Assembly: GCF_014651715.1 (NCBI RefSeq)
Contig: NZ_BMXK01000012.1
Coordinates: forward strand, 62,001 to 126,000
DNA from: Zhihengliuella salsuginis
GTDB lineage: Bacteria > Actinomycetota > Actinomycetes > Actinomycetales > Micrococcaceae
Direction of reading: 5' to 3'
DNA length: 64,000 nucleotides
In this document: piece after piece, positions 28,621-40,777 of the stretch
Position numbering within the stretch: position 1 is the stretch's first letter
Layout: each line of letters begins with the position of its first letter
Program-made: the position numbers and the translations under genes
The notes under the pieces: generated by a model
The model's input: the letters and a program-made list of their open reading frames with translations, nothing else
Database searches by the model: none
What the model was told of the DNA's origin: nothing

Positions 28621-30534
28621 ATGGCCGACCCACAGAGCTACCGCCCCCGCACCCAGGACATCCCCACCCGTCCCGGCGTCTACCGTTTCCGCGATCCGAA
28701 CGGACGCGTGATCTACGTCGGCAAGGCCAAGAACCTGCGCTCCCGGCTGAGCTCGTACTTCGTCAGTCCCGGGCAGCTGAACCCGAAGACGCACGCCATG
28801 GTCCACACGGCCGCCAGCGTCGAATGGACCGTCGTCGGCAGCGAGCTCGAGGCCCTGCAGCTCGAGTACACGTGGATCAAGGAGTTCACGCCGCGCTTCA
28901 ACATCGTCTTCCGCGACGACAAGTCCTACCCCTACCTCGCGATCACGATGGGGGAGAAGTTCCCCCGCGCCCAGGTCATGCGCGGAGACCGGCGCAAGGA
29001 CGTGAAGTACTTCGGGCCGTTCTACCCGGCCAAGGCCATCCGGGAGACGCTCGATACGCTGCTCCGCGTCTTCCCCGTGAGGACGTGCAGCTCGGGTGTC
29101 CTGCGCCGGGCTGAGCAGACGGGGCGTCCGTGCCTGCTGGGCTATATCGACAAGTGCTCGGCACCCTGCGTGGGCCGCATCAGCGAGGAAGACCACCGGG
29201 CCCTGGCCGACGAACTCTGCCAGTTCATGGGCGGCGAGGGGACGAAGTTCATCCGCCAGCTCGAGCGGCAGATGGCCGATGCGGCGGCCGGCATGGAGTA
29301 CGAGAAGGCCGCCCGTCTGCGCGACGACGTCCAGGCGCTCAGGCGCGTCTTCGAGCGCAACGCCGTCGTCCTGGCCGAGGAGACGGAGGCCGACGTCTTC
29401 GCCGTCGCCGAGGACGAGCTGGAAGCCGCGGTGCAGGTGTTCCACGTCCGCAACGGCCGTATCCGCGGCCAGCGCGGCTGGGTCGTGGAGAAGGTGGAGG
29501 ATTCGACGCCGGCCGAGTTCGTCGCCCACCTGCTCCAGCAGGTCTACGGCAACGACGACGGCGGCGACCGGTTGCCGCGCGAGGTCCTCGTGCCCGTCGA
29601 GCCCGACGACGCCCCGAAGCTGGGGGAGTGGCTGGGCTCGCTGCGCGGCTCCAATGTGAGCCTGCGCGTGCCCAAACGCGGCGAGAAGGCCACGCTCCTG
29701 GAGACGGTTCGAGAGAACGCCGAGCAGGCGCTGCGCCTGCACAAGTCCAGGCGCGCCGGCGACATCACCACGCGCTCGGCGGCCCTTCAGGAGCTGCAGG
29801 AGTCCCTGGGGGTCCCGGTGCCGTTGATGCGGATCGAGTGCTTCGACATCTCGCACGTGTCGGGCACGAACGTGGTCGCCTCGATGGTGGTCGTCGAGGA
29901 CGGACTGCCCAAGAAGTCTGACTACCGCAAATTCTCGATCACGGGCCAGGCGGCACGGGACGACACCTCGGCCATGTACGACGTGATCACCCGCCGCTTC
30001 AAGCGCTACCTCCAGGAGCAGGAGAACTCCGGCCCCCTCATCTCGGGGGAGGTCGCGCCGGAGGACGCGACCGAGACCCGGAGGTTCGCGTACCCGCCCG
30101 CTCTCGTCGTGGTCGACGGCGGCCCGCCCCAGGTGGCGGCCGCGAGCCGGGCGCTCGGCGACCTGGGGATCGACGACGTGTACGTCGTGGGCCTCGCCAA
30201 GCGCTTGGAGGAGGTCTGGCTTCCCGACGACGAGTTCCCCGTGATCCTGCCGCGGGCCTCCGAGTCCCTGTACCTGCTGCAGCGGGTTCGCGACGAGGCG
30301 CACCGGTTCGCAATCTCCTTCCACCGCAAGAAACGCTCAACATCGATGATGGAGAGCATTCTCGACGACGTTCCAGGGCTGGGGCCGGCGAAACGCAGCG
30401 CGCTGCTGAAGAAGTTCGGCTCCCTCAAGCGCATGCGCGCGGCCGGCCGCGAGGAACTGCTCGAGGTTCCGGGGGTCGGGCCGGCGCTGGCGGACCACCT
30501 GCTGGCGGCGCTGAAATCGGCCGAGGCCGAGTGA
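28621..30534 (+). CDS. uvrC: Excinuclease ABC subunit C
   Basis: A 637-residue dual-incision nuclease of nucleotide excision repair. The N-terminal GIY-YIG domain ([26 protein letters not shown]) makes the 3' incision. The UvrBC coiled-coil motif follows ([28 protein letters not shown] split across ~215-245). The C-terminal RNase-H-like domain makes the 5' incision ([16 protein letters not shown]). A tandem helix-hairpin-helix ends the protein ([32 protein letters not shown]). ATG 28621 was selected. I saw no SOS box here, unlike at uvrA. Confidence 0.97.
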   Translation: MADPQSYRPRTQDIPTRPGVYRFRDPNGRVIYVGKAKNLRSRLSSYFVSPGQLNPKTHAMVHTAASVEWTVVGSELEALQLEYTWIKEFTPRFNIVFRDDKSYPYLAITMGEKFPRAQVMRGDRRKDVKYFGPFYPAKAIRETLDTLLRVFPVRTCSSGVLRRAEQTGRPCLLGYIDKCSAPCVGRISEEDHRALADELCQFMGGEGTKFIRQLERQMADAAAGMEYEKAARLRDDVQALRRVFERNAVVLAEETEADVFAVAEDELEAAVQVFHVRNGRIRGQRGWVVEKVEDSTPAEFVAHLLQQVYGNDDGGDRLPREVLVPVEPDDAPKLGEWLGSLRGSNVSLRVPKRGEKATLLETVRENAEQALRLHKSRRAGDITTRSAALQELQESLGVPVPLMRIECFDISHVSGTNVVASMVVVEDGLPKKSDYRKFSITGQAARDDTSAMYDVITRRFKRYLQEQENSGPLISGEVAPEDATETRRFAYPPALVVVDGGPPQVAAASRALGDLGIDDVYVVGLAKRLEEVWLPDDEFPVILPRASESLYLLQRVRDEAHRFAISFHRKKRSTSMMESILDDVPGLGPAKRSALLKKFGSLKRMRAAGREELLEVPGVGPALADHLLAALKSAEAE

Positions 30535-30547
30535 GGCGGCACGAGTC

Positions 30548-30576
30548 TGACGAGGCGGCTCCCACCGGCTTAGACT
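30548..30576 (+). promoter_or_regulatory. Promoter candidate of rapZ-yvcK-whiA
   Basis: TGACGA (30548-30553), 17 bases, then TAGACT (30571-30576). The -10 ends seven bases before the rapZ ATG at 30584, and there is no Shine-Dalgarno, so a leaderless mRNA is likely. Confidence 0.5.
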
Positions 30577-30583
30577 GATCGGT

Positions 30584-31477
30584 ATGGAAAGCCAGTTGGA
30601 GACCGTAAAACCGGCAGAGTCGGAGCTGCTGATCATCACCGGGATGTCCGGTGCGGGCCGCACGACGGTTGCGCACGCGCTCGAGGACCACGGCTGGTAC
30701 GTGGTCGAGAACCTCCCGCCGCAGTTGCTCCGGCGCCTGACGGAGCTCGAGACGCCCGCGACGGCGATCTTCGACAAGCTGGCGGTCGTGATGGACGTGC
30801 GCAGCAGCACTTTCAACCCGCAACTCAGCGAGGCCCTGGCGGACCTGACCGCGGCCGGGGTCCACTACCGCGTGCTGTTCGTCGACGCGGACGACGCCGC
30901 GCTGGTCCGCCGCTTCGAGCAGGGCAGGCGTCCCCACCCGCTCCAGGGGGAGGGGACCATACTCGACGGCCTCCGCGCCGAGCGGGAACTGCTCAGCGAG
31001 CTGCGCAACCGGGCCGAGGTCGTTCTCGACACCACCGACCGGAACGTGCACAAGCTGTCGACGGAGATCACCCAGCTCTTCAGCGAGGACGGCCCGATCG
31101 TCCTGCGCCTGAACGTGATGAGCTTCGGATTCAAGTACGGCCTGCCGGCGGACGCCAACTACGTCGCCGACGTCCGCTTCATCCCCAACCCGCACTGGGT
31201 CTCCGAACTGCGCCCGAAGACAGGGAAGGACAAGGAGGTCCAGGACTTCGTGTTCTCAGCGGAGGGCACCCAGGACTTCATCGGTTCGTACCTGGAGGCC
31301 CTCAAACCCGTCCTCGAGGGGTACCGCCGCGAGAACAAGCACTACGCCACCATTGCGATCGGCTGCACCGGAGGCAAGCACCGATCCGTCGCGGTCTCCG
31401 AAGAGCTCGCGCACCGGCTGGACCAGCTGCCCAGCGTGACGGTCAACGTCAGCCATCGTGATCTCGGGCGGGAGTAG
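30584..31477 (+). CDS. rapZ: RapZ-family nucleotide-binding protein
   Basis: A 297-residue P-loop protein. In E. coli RapZ directs RNase E to the small RNA GlmZ and so tunes glucosamine-6-phosphate synthesis; its actinobacterial role is not established. The P-loop is GMSGAGRTT, with Arg in place of the Walker A Lys, a change typical of actinobacterial homologues. The C-terminal half has the conserved SFGFKYGLPADANYVADVRF, PNPHW and GCTGGKHRSV. It begins the conserved rapZ-yvcK-whiA block: yvcK starts three bases after its stop. Confidence 0.94.
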   Translation: MESQLETVKPAESELLIITGMSGAGRTTVAHALEDHGWYVVENLPPQLLRRLTELETPATAIFDKLAVVMDVRSSTFNPQLSEALADLTAAGVHYRVLFVDADDAALVRRFEQGRRPHPLQGEGTILDGLRAERELLSELRNRAEVVLDTTDRNVHKLSTEITQLFSEDGPIVLRLNVMSFGFKYGLPADANYVADVRFIPNPHWVSELRPKTGKDKEVQDFVFSAEGTQDFIGSYLEALKPVLEGYRRENKHYATIAIGCTGGKHRSVAVSEELAHRLDQLPSVTVNVSHRDLGRE

Positions 31478-31480
31478 CCG

Positions 31481-32530
31481 ATGTCCTTCGTGACGGGTCA
31501 GATCCCGCTCGTACCGCCCCGTGCGGCCGACAGCCCCGGCGAACGGATCAAGGTGGCCGCCCTCGGGGGAGGGCACGGGCTCTCCGCCTCGTTGGCCGCG
31601 CTGCGCCGGCTGACCCCGGACATCACCGCCATCGTCACGGTTGCGGACGACGGCGGCTCCTCCGGCCGCCTGCGCGCCGAGTACGACGTGCTGCCCCCGG
31701 GCGATCTGCGGATGGCGCTGGCGGCGCTCTGCGACGATTCCGACTGGGGGCGCACCTGGCGCGATGTGATGCAGCACCGCTTCCAGGGGACCGGGCCGGT
31801 TCCGAGCTCGCTGGAGAACCACGCTCTCGGGAATCTGCTGATCGTGACCCTCTGGGAACTGCTGGGGAACCCGGTCGACGGCCTCAAATGGGCGGGAGCC
31901 CTGCTGGGCGCCCGGGGTACTGTCCTGCCCATGAGCACGACGCCGCTGACGATTCGGGGGTCCGTCCTGGACGAGGTCGAGGGAGACGGCCTGACGGTGC
32001 GCCAGGTGGACGGCCAGGCGAATCTCGCACACGCCTCCCGCATCGGCGCCATCCAGTCGGTCTCGATCGAGCCCTCCGATGCTCCCGCATGCCGCGAAGC
32101 GGTCGAGGCCATCGAGCTGTCCGACTGGGTCATCCTCGGACCCGGATCGTGGTACACCTCGGTGCTTCCCCACGTTCTGCTGCCGGAGCTGCGCCGGGCC
32201 CTCGAGGCGACGCCGGCGAATCGCCTGCTGACCATGAATTTGCGCACACAGACGCGGGAGACGCCCGGCATGTCGGCGGCCGATCACCTCAAGGTGTTCC
32301 ACCGCTACGCCCCTGATCTGCGCATAGACGCGGTGCTGGTCGACCCGTCGGTCGTCGAGGACATGGACGAGTTCCGTGCTGCAGCCTCGCGGCTCGGGGC
32401 GACCTGCTTCTTCGATAAGGTGGGTGCCGCGACAGGTCGCGCGGTGCATTCACCGCTGCGCCTTGCAAATGCTTACCACGACGTCTTCACGTCGTTCTGT
32501 AGTCGAGACACCGGCAGTGAGGAATCCTGA
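31481..32530 (+). CDS. yvcK: YvcK/CofD-like protein
   Basis: A 349-residue Rossmann-fold protein related to 2-phospho-L-lactate transferase. In Bacillus YvcK supports cell shape on gluconeogenic carbon; in mycobacteria the orthologue CuvA affects peptidoglycan at the poles. The UDP-sugar-binding start is [20 protein letters not shown], followed by [29 protein letters not shown] and [14 protein letters not shown]-like residues. ATG 31481 lies three bases after rapZ. whiA begins two bases after its stop. Confidence 0.93.
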   Translation: MSFVTGQIPLVPPRAADSPGERIKVAALGGGHGLSASLAALRRLTPDITAIVTVADDGGSSGRLRAEYDVLPPGDLRMALAALCDDSDWGRTWRDVMQHRFQGTGPVPSSLENHALGNLLIVTLWELLGNPVDGLKWAGALLGARGTVLPMSTTPLTIRGSVLDEVEGDGLTVRQVDGQANLAHASRIGAIQSVSIEPSDAPACREAVEAIELSDWVILGPGSWYTSVLPHVLLPELRRALEATPANRLLTMNLRTQTRETPGMSAADHLKVFHRYAPDLRIDAVLVDPSVVEDMDEFRAAASRLGATCFFDKVGAATGRAVHSPLRLANAYHDVFTSFCSRDTGSEES

Positions 32531-32532
32531 AC

Positions 32533-33513
32533 ATGGCATTGACCGCATCGGTCAAGGACGAGCTGGCACGGCTCGATATCAAGAAGTCCTCGGAACGCAA
32601 GGCCGAGGTGTCTTCCACGTTGCGCTTTGCCGGGGGCCTGCACATCATCTCCGGGCGCATCGTCATCGAAGCCGAGCTGGATCTTGCTGCTTCGGCTCGG
32701 CGCCTCCGCCAGAACATCGCCGAGGTCTACGGCCACCAGGCGGAGATCATCGTGGTCTCCGGCGGCGGCCTGCGGCGGGGCAACCGCTATGTGGTGCGCG
32801 TCGTCCGGGAGGGCGAGGCCCTCGCGCGCCAGACCGGCTTGCTCGACGGCCGCGGCCGTCCGGTGCGGGGCCTGCCGTCCGTCATCGTGAACGGATCCGC
32901 GGCGGATGCCGAAGCCGTCTGGCGCGGGGCCTTCCTCGCGCACGGTTCGCTGACGGAGCCGGGCCGCTCCTCGGCACTGGAGATCACCTGCCCCGGCCCC
33001 GAGGCGGCACTTGCCCTCGTGGGCGCCGCCCGCCGGCTGGGGATCGTCGCCAAGGCGCGCGAGGTCCGCGGCGTCGACCGCGTCGTCATCCGGGACGGCG
33101 ACGCCATCGCGGCGCTGCTCACCCGCACGGGAGCGCACGAGACGCTGCTGACCTGGGAGGAGCGGCGGATGCGCAAGGAGGTCCGGGCGACCGCCAACCG
33201 CCTGGCCAACTTCGACGATGCGAACCTCCGCCGTTCGGCCCAGGCGGCCGTCGCAGCGGGGGCGCGCGTCGAGCGCGCGCTGGAGATCCTCGACGACGAC
33301 GTACCCGAGCATCTGCGGTATGCGGGGTCCCTGCGCGTTGCCCACAAGCAGGCCAGCCTCGACGAGCTGGGGCGTCTGGCCGATCCGCCGATGACGAAGG
33401 ACGCGATCGCCGGCCGGATTCGGCGGCTTCTGGCCATGGCGGACAAACGCGCCGTGGAACTCGGGATACCGGGTACCGAAGACAGCGTCACAGCCGATAT
33501 GTTGGAGAACTGA
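32533..33513 (+). CDS. whiA: Transcriptional regulator WhiA
   Basis: A 326-residue protein combining a LAGLIDADG-like fold (residues ~1-210: [32 protein letters not shown]) with a C-terminal helix-turn-helix ([27 protein letters not shown]). WhiA works with WhiB in Streptomyces sporulation; in non-sporulating Gram-positives it affects cell division and chromosome segregation. It ends the rapZ-yvcK-whiA unit. Confidence 0.96.
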   Translation: MALTASVKDELARLDIKKSSERKAEVSSTLRFAGGLHIISGRIVIEAELDLAASARRLRQNIAEVYGHQAEIIVVSGGGLRRGNRYVVRVVREGEALARQTGLLDGRGRPVRGLPSVIVNGSAADAEAVWRGAFLAHGSLTEPGRSSALEITCPGPEAALALVGAARRLGIVAKAREVRGVDRVVIRDGDAIAALLTRTGAHETLLTWEERRMRKEVRATANRLANFDDANLRRSAQAAVAAGARVERALEILDDDVPEHLRYAGSLRVAHKQASLDELGRLADPPMTKDAIAGRIRRLLAMADKRAVELGIPGTEDSVTADMLEN

Positions 33514-33583
33514 GGGCGGAAGCTCGTCGTGCACGCGGGGAGTCCATCCTCCAGGCATCGCATCACGCAGGAATCGACCACCT

Positions 33584-33606
33584 CCCGGGTGCTTCGGGCA
33601 CCCGGG
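33584..33606 (+). promoter_or_regulatory. Hairpin just upstream of the sodA ribosome-binding site
   Basis: CCCGGGTGC (33584-33592) and GCACCCGGG (33598-33606) form a perfect 9-bp stem with a TTCGG loop. The sodA Shine-Dalgarno GGAGGAG starts at 33612, five bases downstream. It may terminate whiA, stabilise the sodA mRNA, or shape access to the ribosome site; no T-run is present. Confidence 0.45.
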
Positions 33607-33621
33607 GAAATGGAGGAGACC

Positions 33622-34248
33622 ATGTCTCAGTACGTACTGCCCGAGCTGAACTACGATTACGCGGCGCTGGAGCCGAGCATCTCCGCTCGGATCATGGAGC
33701 TGCACCACTCGAAGCACCACGCGACGTACGTCGCCGGTGCCAACACTGCACTGGAGCAGCTGGCCGAGGCGCGTGAGAAGGGCGAGTTCGGTGCGATTCC
33801 GAAGCTCTCCAAGGATCTGGCGTTCCACCTGGGTGGCCACACGAACCACTCGATCTTCTGGCAGAACCTCTCGCCCGAGGGCGGGGACAAGCCGGAGGGC
33901 GAGCTGGCGGCCGCGATCGACGACGCGTTCGGCTCGTTCGACGCGTTCCGGGGCCACTTCACCGCGGCTGCGATGAGCCTGCAGGGTTCGGGCTGGGCGC
34001 TGCTGTCGTTCGAGGGCCTGGGCGGGAACCTGGTGATCGAGCAGCTCTACGATCAGCAGGGCAATGTGCCGGTGGCGTCGACGCCGCTGCTGATGCTGGA
34101 CATGTGGGAGCACGCGTTCTACCTGGATTACGTGAACGTGAAGGCCGACTACGTGAAGGCGTTCTGGAACATCGTGAACTGGTCCGATGTGTCCAAGCGG
34201 TTCGAGGCGGCCCGTGCCGGCGCCAAGGGCCTGATCACCCCGGCCTAG
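33622..34248 (+). CDS. sodA: Superoxide dismutase, Mn/Fe family
   Basis: A 208-residue cytoplasmic enzyme that converts superoxide to peroxide and oxygen. Metal ligands are His28 (in HHSKHH), His76, Asp160 and His164 ([11 protein letters not shown]). The Gly at [10 protein letters not shown], where iron enzymes typically have Gln, favours the manganese type. ATG 33622 follows GGAGGAG; upstream in-frame codons from 33529 run through the leader hairpin and are unlikely. It is flanked by a leader hairpin and a terminator, so it is probably monocistronic. Confidence 0.96.
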   Translation: MSQYVLPELNYDYAALEPSISARIMELHHSKHHATYVAGANTALEQLAEAREKGEFGAIPKLSKDLAFHLGGHTNHSIFWQNLSPEGGDKPEGELAAAIDDAFGSFDAFRGHFTAAAMSLQGSGWALLSFEGLGGNLVIEQLYDQQGNVPVASTPLLMLDMWEHAFYLDYVNVKADYVKAFWNIVNWSDVSKRFEAARAGAKGLITPA

Positions 34249-34303
34249 GGGTCGGTGGTTGTTCTCCTGCCGGCGGGTTCGTGCCGGTGGCGGGGGAGTT
34301 GTG

Positions 34304-34349
34304 GAGGGCGGTCGCGTCCCGGGGAACGTCCCGGGACGCGGCCGCCCTT
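34304..34349 (+). terminator. Terminator after sodA
   Basis: An 18-bp stem (arms 34306-34323 and 34330-34347, one T-G wobble) with loop GAACGT can be extended by an A-T pair and a wobble, and is followed by TTTCC. It begins 56 bases after the sodA stop. Between it and the gap leader (34350-34473) I see nothing but GC-rich spacer. Confidence 0.75.
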
Positions 34350-34473
34350 TCCGTCCGGGCGCTCCGTCTTCGCGCCCGGCATGGCCCCCGCTGCAACGTG
34401 GACGCGGCCGGCACCCGAGGGGACACATTGCGCCATTCCCGGGCCCTGTGATGCGTTCGGGGCCGGAGAGGGA

Positions 34474-34479
34474 TAGGCT
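34474..34479 (+). promoter_or_regulatory. Candidate -10 box for the gap leader transcript
   Basis: TAGGCT, the same hexamer used before ftsY, would start a leader of about 267 nucleotides. A second box, TAGGAT at 34580-34585, could start a shorter leader of about 160 nucleotides. Confidence 0.35.
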
Positions 34480-34485
34480 TGTCCT

Positions 34486-35772
<1,287 letters not shown>

Positions 35773-35789
35773 TCGGATAGCCTTCTCAT

Positions 35790-37019
<1,230 letters not shown>

Positions 37020-37020
37020 C

Positions 37021-37836
37021 ATGACAACGAGCAAGAACGGCGAGTTCGTTCGCCGCCCACTGATCGCGGGCAACTGGAAGATGAACATGGACCACGTCCA
37101 GGGCATCACCCTCCTCCAGAAACTCGCGTGGACCCTGGATGACGCGAATCACGACCACAGCCGGGTCGAGGTAGCGGTCTTCCCGCCGTTCACCGACCTC
37201 CGCGGCGTGCAGACGCTGGTGGCCGGCGACGACCTCGACGTCGTCTACGGGGCTCAGGACCTCTCGCAGTACGATTCCGGCGCCTACACGGGCGACATCT
37301 CGGGTCAGTTCCTGAACAAGCTCGGCTGCCGCTACGTCCTCGTCGGACACTCCGAGCGCCGCAGCGTCCACCAGGAATCCGACGAGACCCTGCGTGCCAA
37401 GGTCGAGGCCGCCTACCGTCACGATCTCGTCCCGGTGCTCTGCGTCGGCGAGGGCCTCGACGTCCGCCAGGCGGGACGCCACGTCGAGCACACGCTGGAC
37501 CAGCTGCGAGCCGACCTCGAAGGGCTGGACGCCGCAAAGGTGTCCACGCTCGTCGTCGCCTACGAACCGGTGTGGGCGATCGGCACGGGAGAGGTTGCCG
37601 GCCCCGGGGACGCGCAGGAGATGTGCGCCGCGATCCGTGCCGAACTCGTCAAGCTCTACGACGAGGGGACGGCCGAGAAGGTCCGCCTGCTCTACGGCGG
37701 GTCGGTGAAGGGCCAGAACGCGGCCGCCATCCTGCGCGAACGCGACGTGGACGGCGTGCTCGTCGGAGGAGCAAGCCTCGACGTGGGTGAGTTTGCTAGC
37801 ATTGTCAGGTTCGAGAACCACCTGGTGACCGACTAG
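37021..37836 (+). CDS. tpiA: Triosephosphate isomerase
   Basis: A 271-residue TIM barrel interconverting dihydroxyacetone phosphate and glyceraldehyde 3-phosphate. Catalytic residues are Lys20 (GNWKMN), His110 (GHSERR) and Glu182 ([11 protein letters not shown]). The phosphate-binding end [12 protein letters not shown] and [11 protein letters not shown] are intact. ATG 37021 sits one base after pgk. secG follows after 33 bp. Confidence 0.97.
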   Translation: MTTSKNGEFVRRPLIAGNWKMNMDHVQGITLLQKLAWTLDDANHDHSRVEVAVFPPFTDLRGVQTLVAGDDLDVVYGAQDLSQYDSGAYTGDISGQFLNKLGCRYVLVGHSERRSVHQESDETLRAKVEAAYRHDLVPVLCVGEGLDVRQAGRHVEHTLDQLRADLEGLDAAKVSTLVVAYEPVWAIGTGEVAGPGDAQEMCAAIRAELVKLYDEGTAEKVRLLYGGSVKGQNAAAILRERDVDGVLVGGASLDVGEFASIVRFENHLVTD

Positions 37837-37869
37837 TCGTTTGCAAGCGACGCATACTGAAAGGCCGAC

Positions 37870-38121
37870 GTGGACGTACTGAAGATCATCCTGCAGGTGC
37901 TGCTGGGCATTACAAGCCTGCTGCTCATCATGCTCGTGCTGCTGCACAAGGGGCGTGGCGGCGGCATGTCCGACATGTTCGGCGGCGGCATGACCAGCAA
38001 CCTGAGCGCCTCCGGCGTGGCTGAGCGAAATCTGAACCGCATCACGGTCGCCATGGGCATCTCCTGGGGCGTCATCATCATCACTCTCGGTCTGATCATG
38101 CGTTTCAACGTCGAGGCCTGA
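37870..38121 (+). CDS. secG: Preprotein translocase subunit SecG
   Basis: An 83-residue membrane subunit of SecYEG. It has two hydrophobic segments (IILQVLLGITSLLLIMLVLL and ITVAMGISWGVIIITLGLI) joined by the Gly/Met-rich loop HKGRGGGMSDMFGGG typical of the family. GTG 37870 follows GAAAGG. The position after tpiA is conserved in actinobacteria. A perfect hairpin follows. Confidence 0.95.
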   Translation: MDVLKIILQVLLGITSLLLIMLVLLHKGRGGGMSDMFGGGMTSNLSASGVAERNLNRITVAMGISWGVIIITLGLIMRFNVEA

Positions 38122-38143
38122 CGGCCCGACGCAGGCAGCAATA

Positions 38144-38187
38144 CACAAGGGGCGGCCCCCACCGGAAGGTGGGGGCCGCCCCTTGTG
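38144..38187. terminator. Perfect 20-bp bidirectional hairpin between secG and opcA
   Basis: Arms 38144-38163 and 38168-38187 pair without mismatch around GGAA, a GNRA-type tetraloop. It separates the convergent glycolytic (+) and pentose-phosphate (-) units and can serve both strands. There is no T-run in either direction. Confidence 0.7.
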
Positions 38188-38214
38188 CGTTCAGCGGAAC
38201 CGTGCTCGGAGCCG

Positions 38215-39156
38215 CTACCGCTCGGAGGAGGTCACGCTGCGGAGGTTCGTCCGCGACAAGCCCACGGAGATGACTTCGCCGAAGACCTCGTCGGGGTCCA
38301 GACGGCGCAGCTCCTCGGCGAGGCAGTCCGAGAGCGGGCGACGTGCCATGGAGATCCGCTGGACCGGCTGGTCCTGCTGGTAGAGCTCGGCCACGTGCCC
38401 GTGCGGACGTGTCAGGACGACATCCCCGTCGGGGCGCGTCAGGCGGACGCTCCTCACCCCGGTCCCGGGCGTGGTGGAGGCGATGGTGACGGGCACGTTC
38501 AGGGCCAGTGTGAGCCACGCGGCGAGGAGGTCCGTACTGGATGAATCGCTGGCACCCTTGACCGTCACTGCGGAGATGGTGGCGGGATCCACCTGGTCGA
38601 GAACCGAGGCGAGCTGGGCCCTCCACAGGGTGATGCGCGTCCAGGCCAGATCCGTGTCACCGGCCGCGTACTGGCTCGCAATACGCTCCAGGGCCGCACG
38701 TGGCGCGGCCTCCGCCTGCGAGTCGGTGATGCGTCGATGCGCGATCCTGCCGATCGGCGTCCTGCTCGCATTCTCCGGCACTCCGTGCGGCCACCAGGCC
38801 ACGATCGGCGCATCGGGGAGGAGCAGTCCGGCCACGAGGGCCTCGTTGGTGGCCGCGAGCTCGCCCTGGCCTTTCAACACGATGACCTCGGAGGCACCCG
38901 CGTCGCCGCCGACGCGGATCTGGGCGTCGAGACGCGTGTCCTGCGCCGAGGAGCCCTCGACGAAGACGATGATCCGGCAGGGGTGCTCCCGGCTCGCCAG
39001 GTTGGCCGCTTCAATCGCCGGCTCTTCGAAGCCCTCGGTCGTCAGCACGACGAGTGTGAGCACCCGGCTGAGTGCGACGACGCCGCCCGCCTCGCGCAGC
39101 TTCTGCAGCTCCTTGGCCACCTTCGAGGTGGTGGTCTGTTCAAGATCGACGATCAT
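38215..39156 (-). CDS. opcA: Glucose-6-phosphate dehydrogenase assembly protein OpcA
   Basis: A 313-residue protein of the actinobacterial/cyanobacterial OpcA family, needed for assembly or redox activation of Zwf. Features are the start IVDLEQTTTSKVAKELQKLR, then HPCRIIVFVEG and PDAPIVAWWPHGVP. ATG 39156 was chosen over GTG 39168: it gives the standard N-terminus and overlaps the zwf stop by four bases (ATGA), showing translational coupling. 6-phosphogluconolactonase (pgl), which usually follows opcA, is missing. Confidence 0.94.
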   Translation of the reverse strand: MIVDLEQTTTSKVAKELQKLREAGGVVALSRVLTLVVLTTEGFEEPAIEAANLASREHPCRIIVFVEGSSAQDTRLDAQIRVGGDAGASEVIVLKGQGELAATNEALVAGLLLPDAPIVAWWPHGVPENASRTPIGRIAHRRITDSQAEAAPRAALERIASQYAAGDTDLAWTRITLWRAQLASVLDQVDPATISAVTVKGASDSSSTDLLAAWLTLALNVPVTIASTTPGTGVRSVRLTRPDGDVVLTRPHGHVAELYQQDQPVQRISMARRPLSDCLAEELRRLDPDEVFGEVISVGLSRTNLRSVTSSER

Positions 39157-40700
39157 GGGCGACGCCACGTCCTTCCGTCACGGGCCATCAGTTCATCTGC
39201 GCCGGCCGGCCCCCAGCTGCCCGGTTCGTAGGGCTCGGGTTGTGCGTCGAGCCCGGCCCAGTGGTCCTCGAACGGGTCGAGGATCTTCCAGGAGAGCTCG
39301 ACCTCCTCATGACGGGGGAACAGCGGTGGCTCGCCCAGCAGGACATCGAGGATGAGTCGCTCGTAGGCCTCGGGACTGGACTCCGTGAACGAATGACCGT
39401 ACCCGAAGTCCATCGTCACGTCGCGGACCTCCATCTGCGTGCCGGGGACCTTGGAGCCGAAGCGGATCGTGGCCCCCTCGTCGGGCTGGACGCGGATCAC
39501 GACCGCGTTCTGACCGATGCTCGCCTCGTTGTTGTCCCGGAAGAGCATGTTCGGCGCCCGCTTGAAGACCACGGCGATCTCGGTGACGCGGCGTCCGAGC
39601 CGCTTGCCGGCACGGAGATAGAAGGGGACACCGGCCCAGCGGCGGGTCTTGATGTCCAGGCGGATCGCCGCGTAGGTCTCCGTCTTCGAGTCTGGGTTGA
39701 AGCCCTCCTCGTCGAGGAACCCGACAACGTCCTCGCCACCCTGCCAGCCACTCGTGTACTGACCACGCGCCGACGCTGTGGAGAGGTCCTCCGGCAGGTC
39801 GACGGCCGCGAGCACCTTCTCCTTCTCCGCACGCAGGTGGTCGGCATCGAAGCTGATGGGCTCCTCCATCGCTGTGAGGGCCAGCAGCTGCAGGAGGTGG
39901 TTCTGGATCACGTCACGGGCCGCTCCGACGCCGTCGTAGTAGCTCGCGCGACCGCCGATGCCGATGTCCTCGGCCATCGTGATCTGGACGTGGTCCACGT
40001 GGTTGGCGTTCCACAACGGCTCGAAGAGCTGGTTGGCGAAGCGCAGGGCCAGGAGGTTCTGGACCGTTTCCTTGCCCAGGTAGTGGTCGATGCGGAAGAC
40101 CGAGTCCGGCGGGAAGACCTTCTCCACGATCGCGTTCAACTCGCGAGCCGAAGCGAGGTTGTGGCCGAAGGGCTTCTCGATGACGACGCGGCGCCATGCC
40201 TCGGTGTCCTGCTCGACCGATTCCTTCGTCGCCAGGCCGTGGCGGGAGAGCTGTTCGCAGACCTGCTCGAACGAGTTCGGGGGAATGGAGAGGTAGAACG
40301 CGTGGTTCCCGCGGGTGCCGCGCGACCGCTCGAGTTCCTGCAGGGTCTCGCCGAGCTGGATGAACGCGTCGTCGTCGCCGAAACCGCCCGTGACGAAGCG
40401 GAAGCCGGAGGACAGCTGCTGCCACACGGTCTCGTCGAACTCGGTACGCGCATTGGACTCGACCCAGGAGCGGACCTCCTGGACGAACTGCTCGTTGGTC
40501 CAGTCGCGCCGACCGAACCCGACGACGGCGAAGCTCGGCGGAAGCAGACCACGGTTCGCAAGGTCGTACACGGCCGGGAGGAGTTTCTTGCGCGCCAGGT
40601 CGCCCGTCACGCCGAAGAAGACGAGCGCCGACGGGCCGGCGATGCGGTTCAGTCGGCGATCGCGTCGGTCACGCAGTGGGTTTTGCGTGCTGTATGCCAT
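39153..40700 (-). CDS. zwf: Glucose-6-phosphate 1-dehydrogenase
   Basis: A 515-residue NADP-linked enzyme that opens the oxidative pentose-phosphate pathway. The nucleotide-binding motif is FFGVTGDLARKKL, the substrate site EKPFGHN, and the active-site signature RIDHYLGKE. C-terminal VPFYLRAGKRL is present. ATG 40700 has AGGAAAG upstream. It lies 77 bp after pgi, with a stem-loop between, and is coupled to opcA. Confidence 0.97.
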   Translation of the reverse strand: MAYSTQNPLRDRRDRRLNRIAGPSALVFFGVTGDLARKKLLPAVYDLANRGLLPPSFAVVGFGRRDWTNEQFVQEVRSWVESNARTEFDETVWQQLSSGFRFVTGGFGDDDAFIQLGETLQELERSRGTRGNHAFYLSIPPNSFEQVCEQLSRHGLATKESVEQDTEAWRRVVIEKPFGHNLASARELNAIVEKVFPPDSVFRIDHYLGKETVQNLLALRFANQLFEPLWNANHVDHVQITMAEDIGIGGRASYYDGVGAARDVIQNHLLQLLALTAMEEPISFDADHLRAEKEKVLAAVDLPEDLSTASARGQYTSGWQGGEDVVGFLDEEGFNPDSKTETYAAIRLDIKTRRWAGVPFYLRAGKRLGRRVTEIAVVFKRAPNMLFRDNNEASIGQNAVVIRVQPDEGATIRFGSKVPGTQMEVRDVTMDFGYGHSFTESSPEAYERLILDVLLGEPPLFPRHEEVELSWKILDPFEDHWAGLDAQPEPYEPGSWGPAGADELMARDGRTWRRP

Positions 40701-40712
40701 GAAGTGCTTTCC

Positions 40713-40751
40713 TGACGGAGGCGGGCCCCGCAGTGGCGCCCGCCTCCGTCA
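40713..40751 (-). terminator. Stem-loop between pgi and zwf
   Basis: Perfect 14-bp arms at 40713-40726 and 40738-40751 surround an 11-base loop. It lies inside the tkt-tal-pgi-zwf-opcA run and has no T-run on the minus strand, so partial termination or mRNA end protection is as likely as full termination. Confidence 0.45.
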
Positions 40752-40777
40752 TATGTGAAAGGGAGGATGTACCCGGA

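Noticed and set aside
30656-30664. Arg in place of Lys in the RapZ P-loop, considered as a defect
   Set aside because: Actinobacterial RapZ homologues typically have GxxGAGR here, so it is the family norm in this group.
39072-40715. Long plus-strand frame opposite zwf and opcA
   Set aside because: Antisense shadow; Zwf active-site motifs and the ATGA-coupled opcA start on the minus strand are clear.
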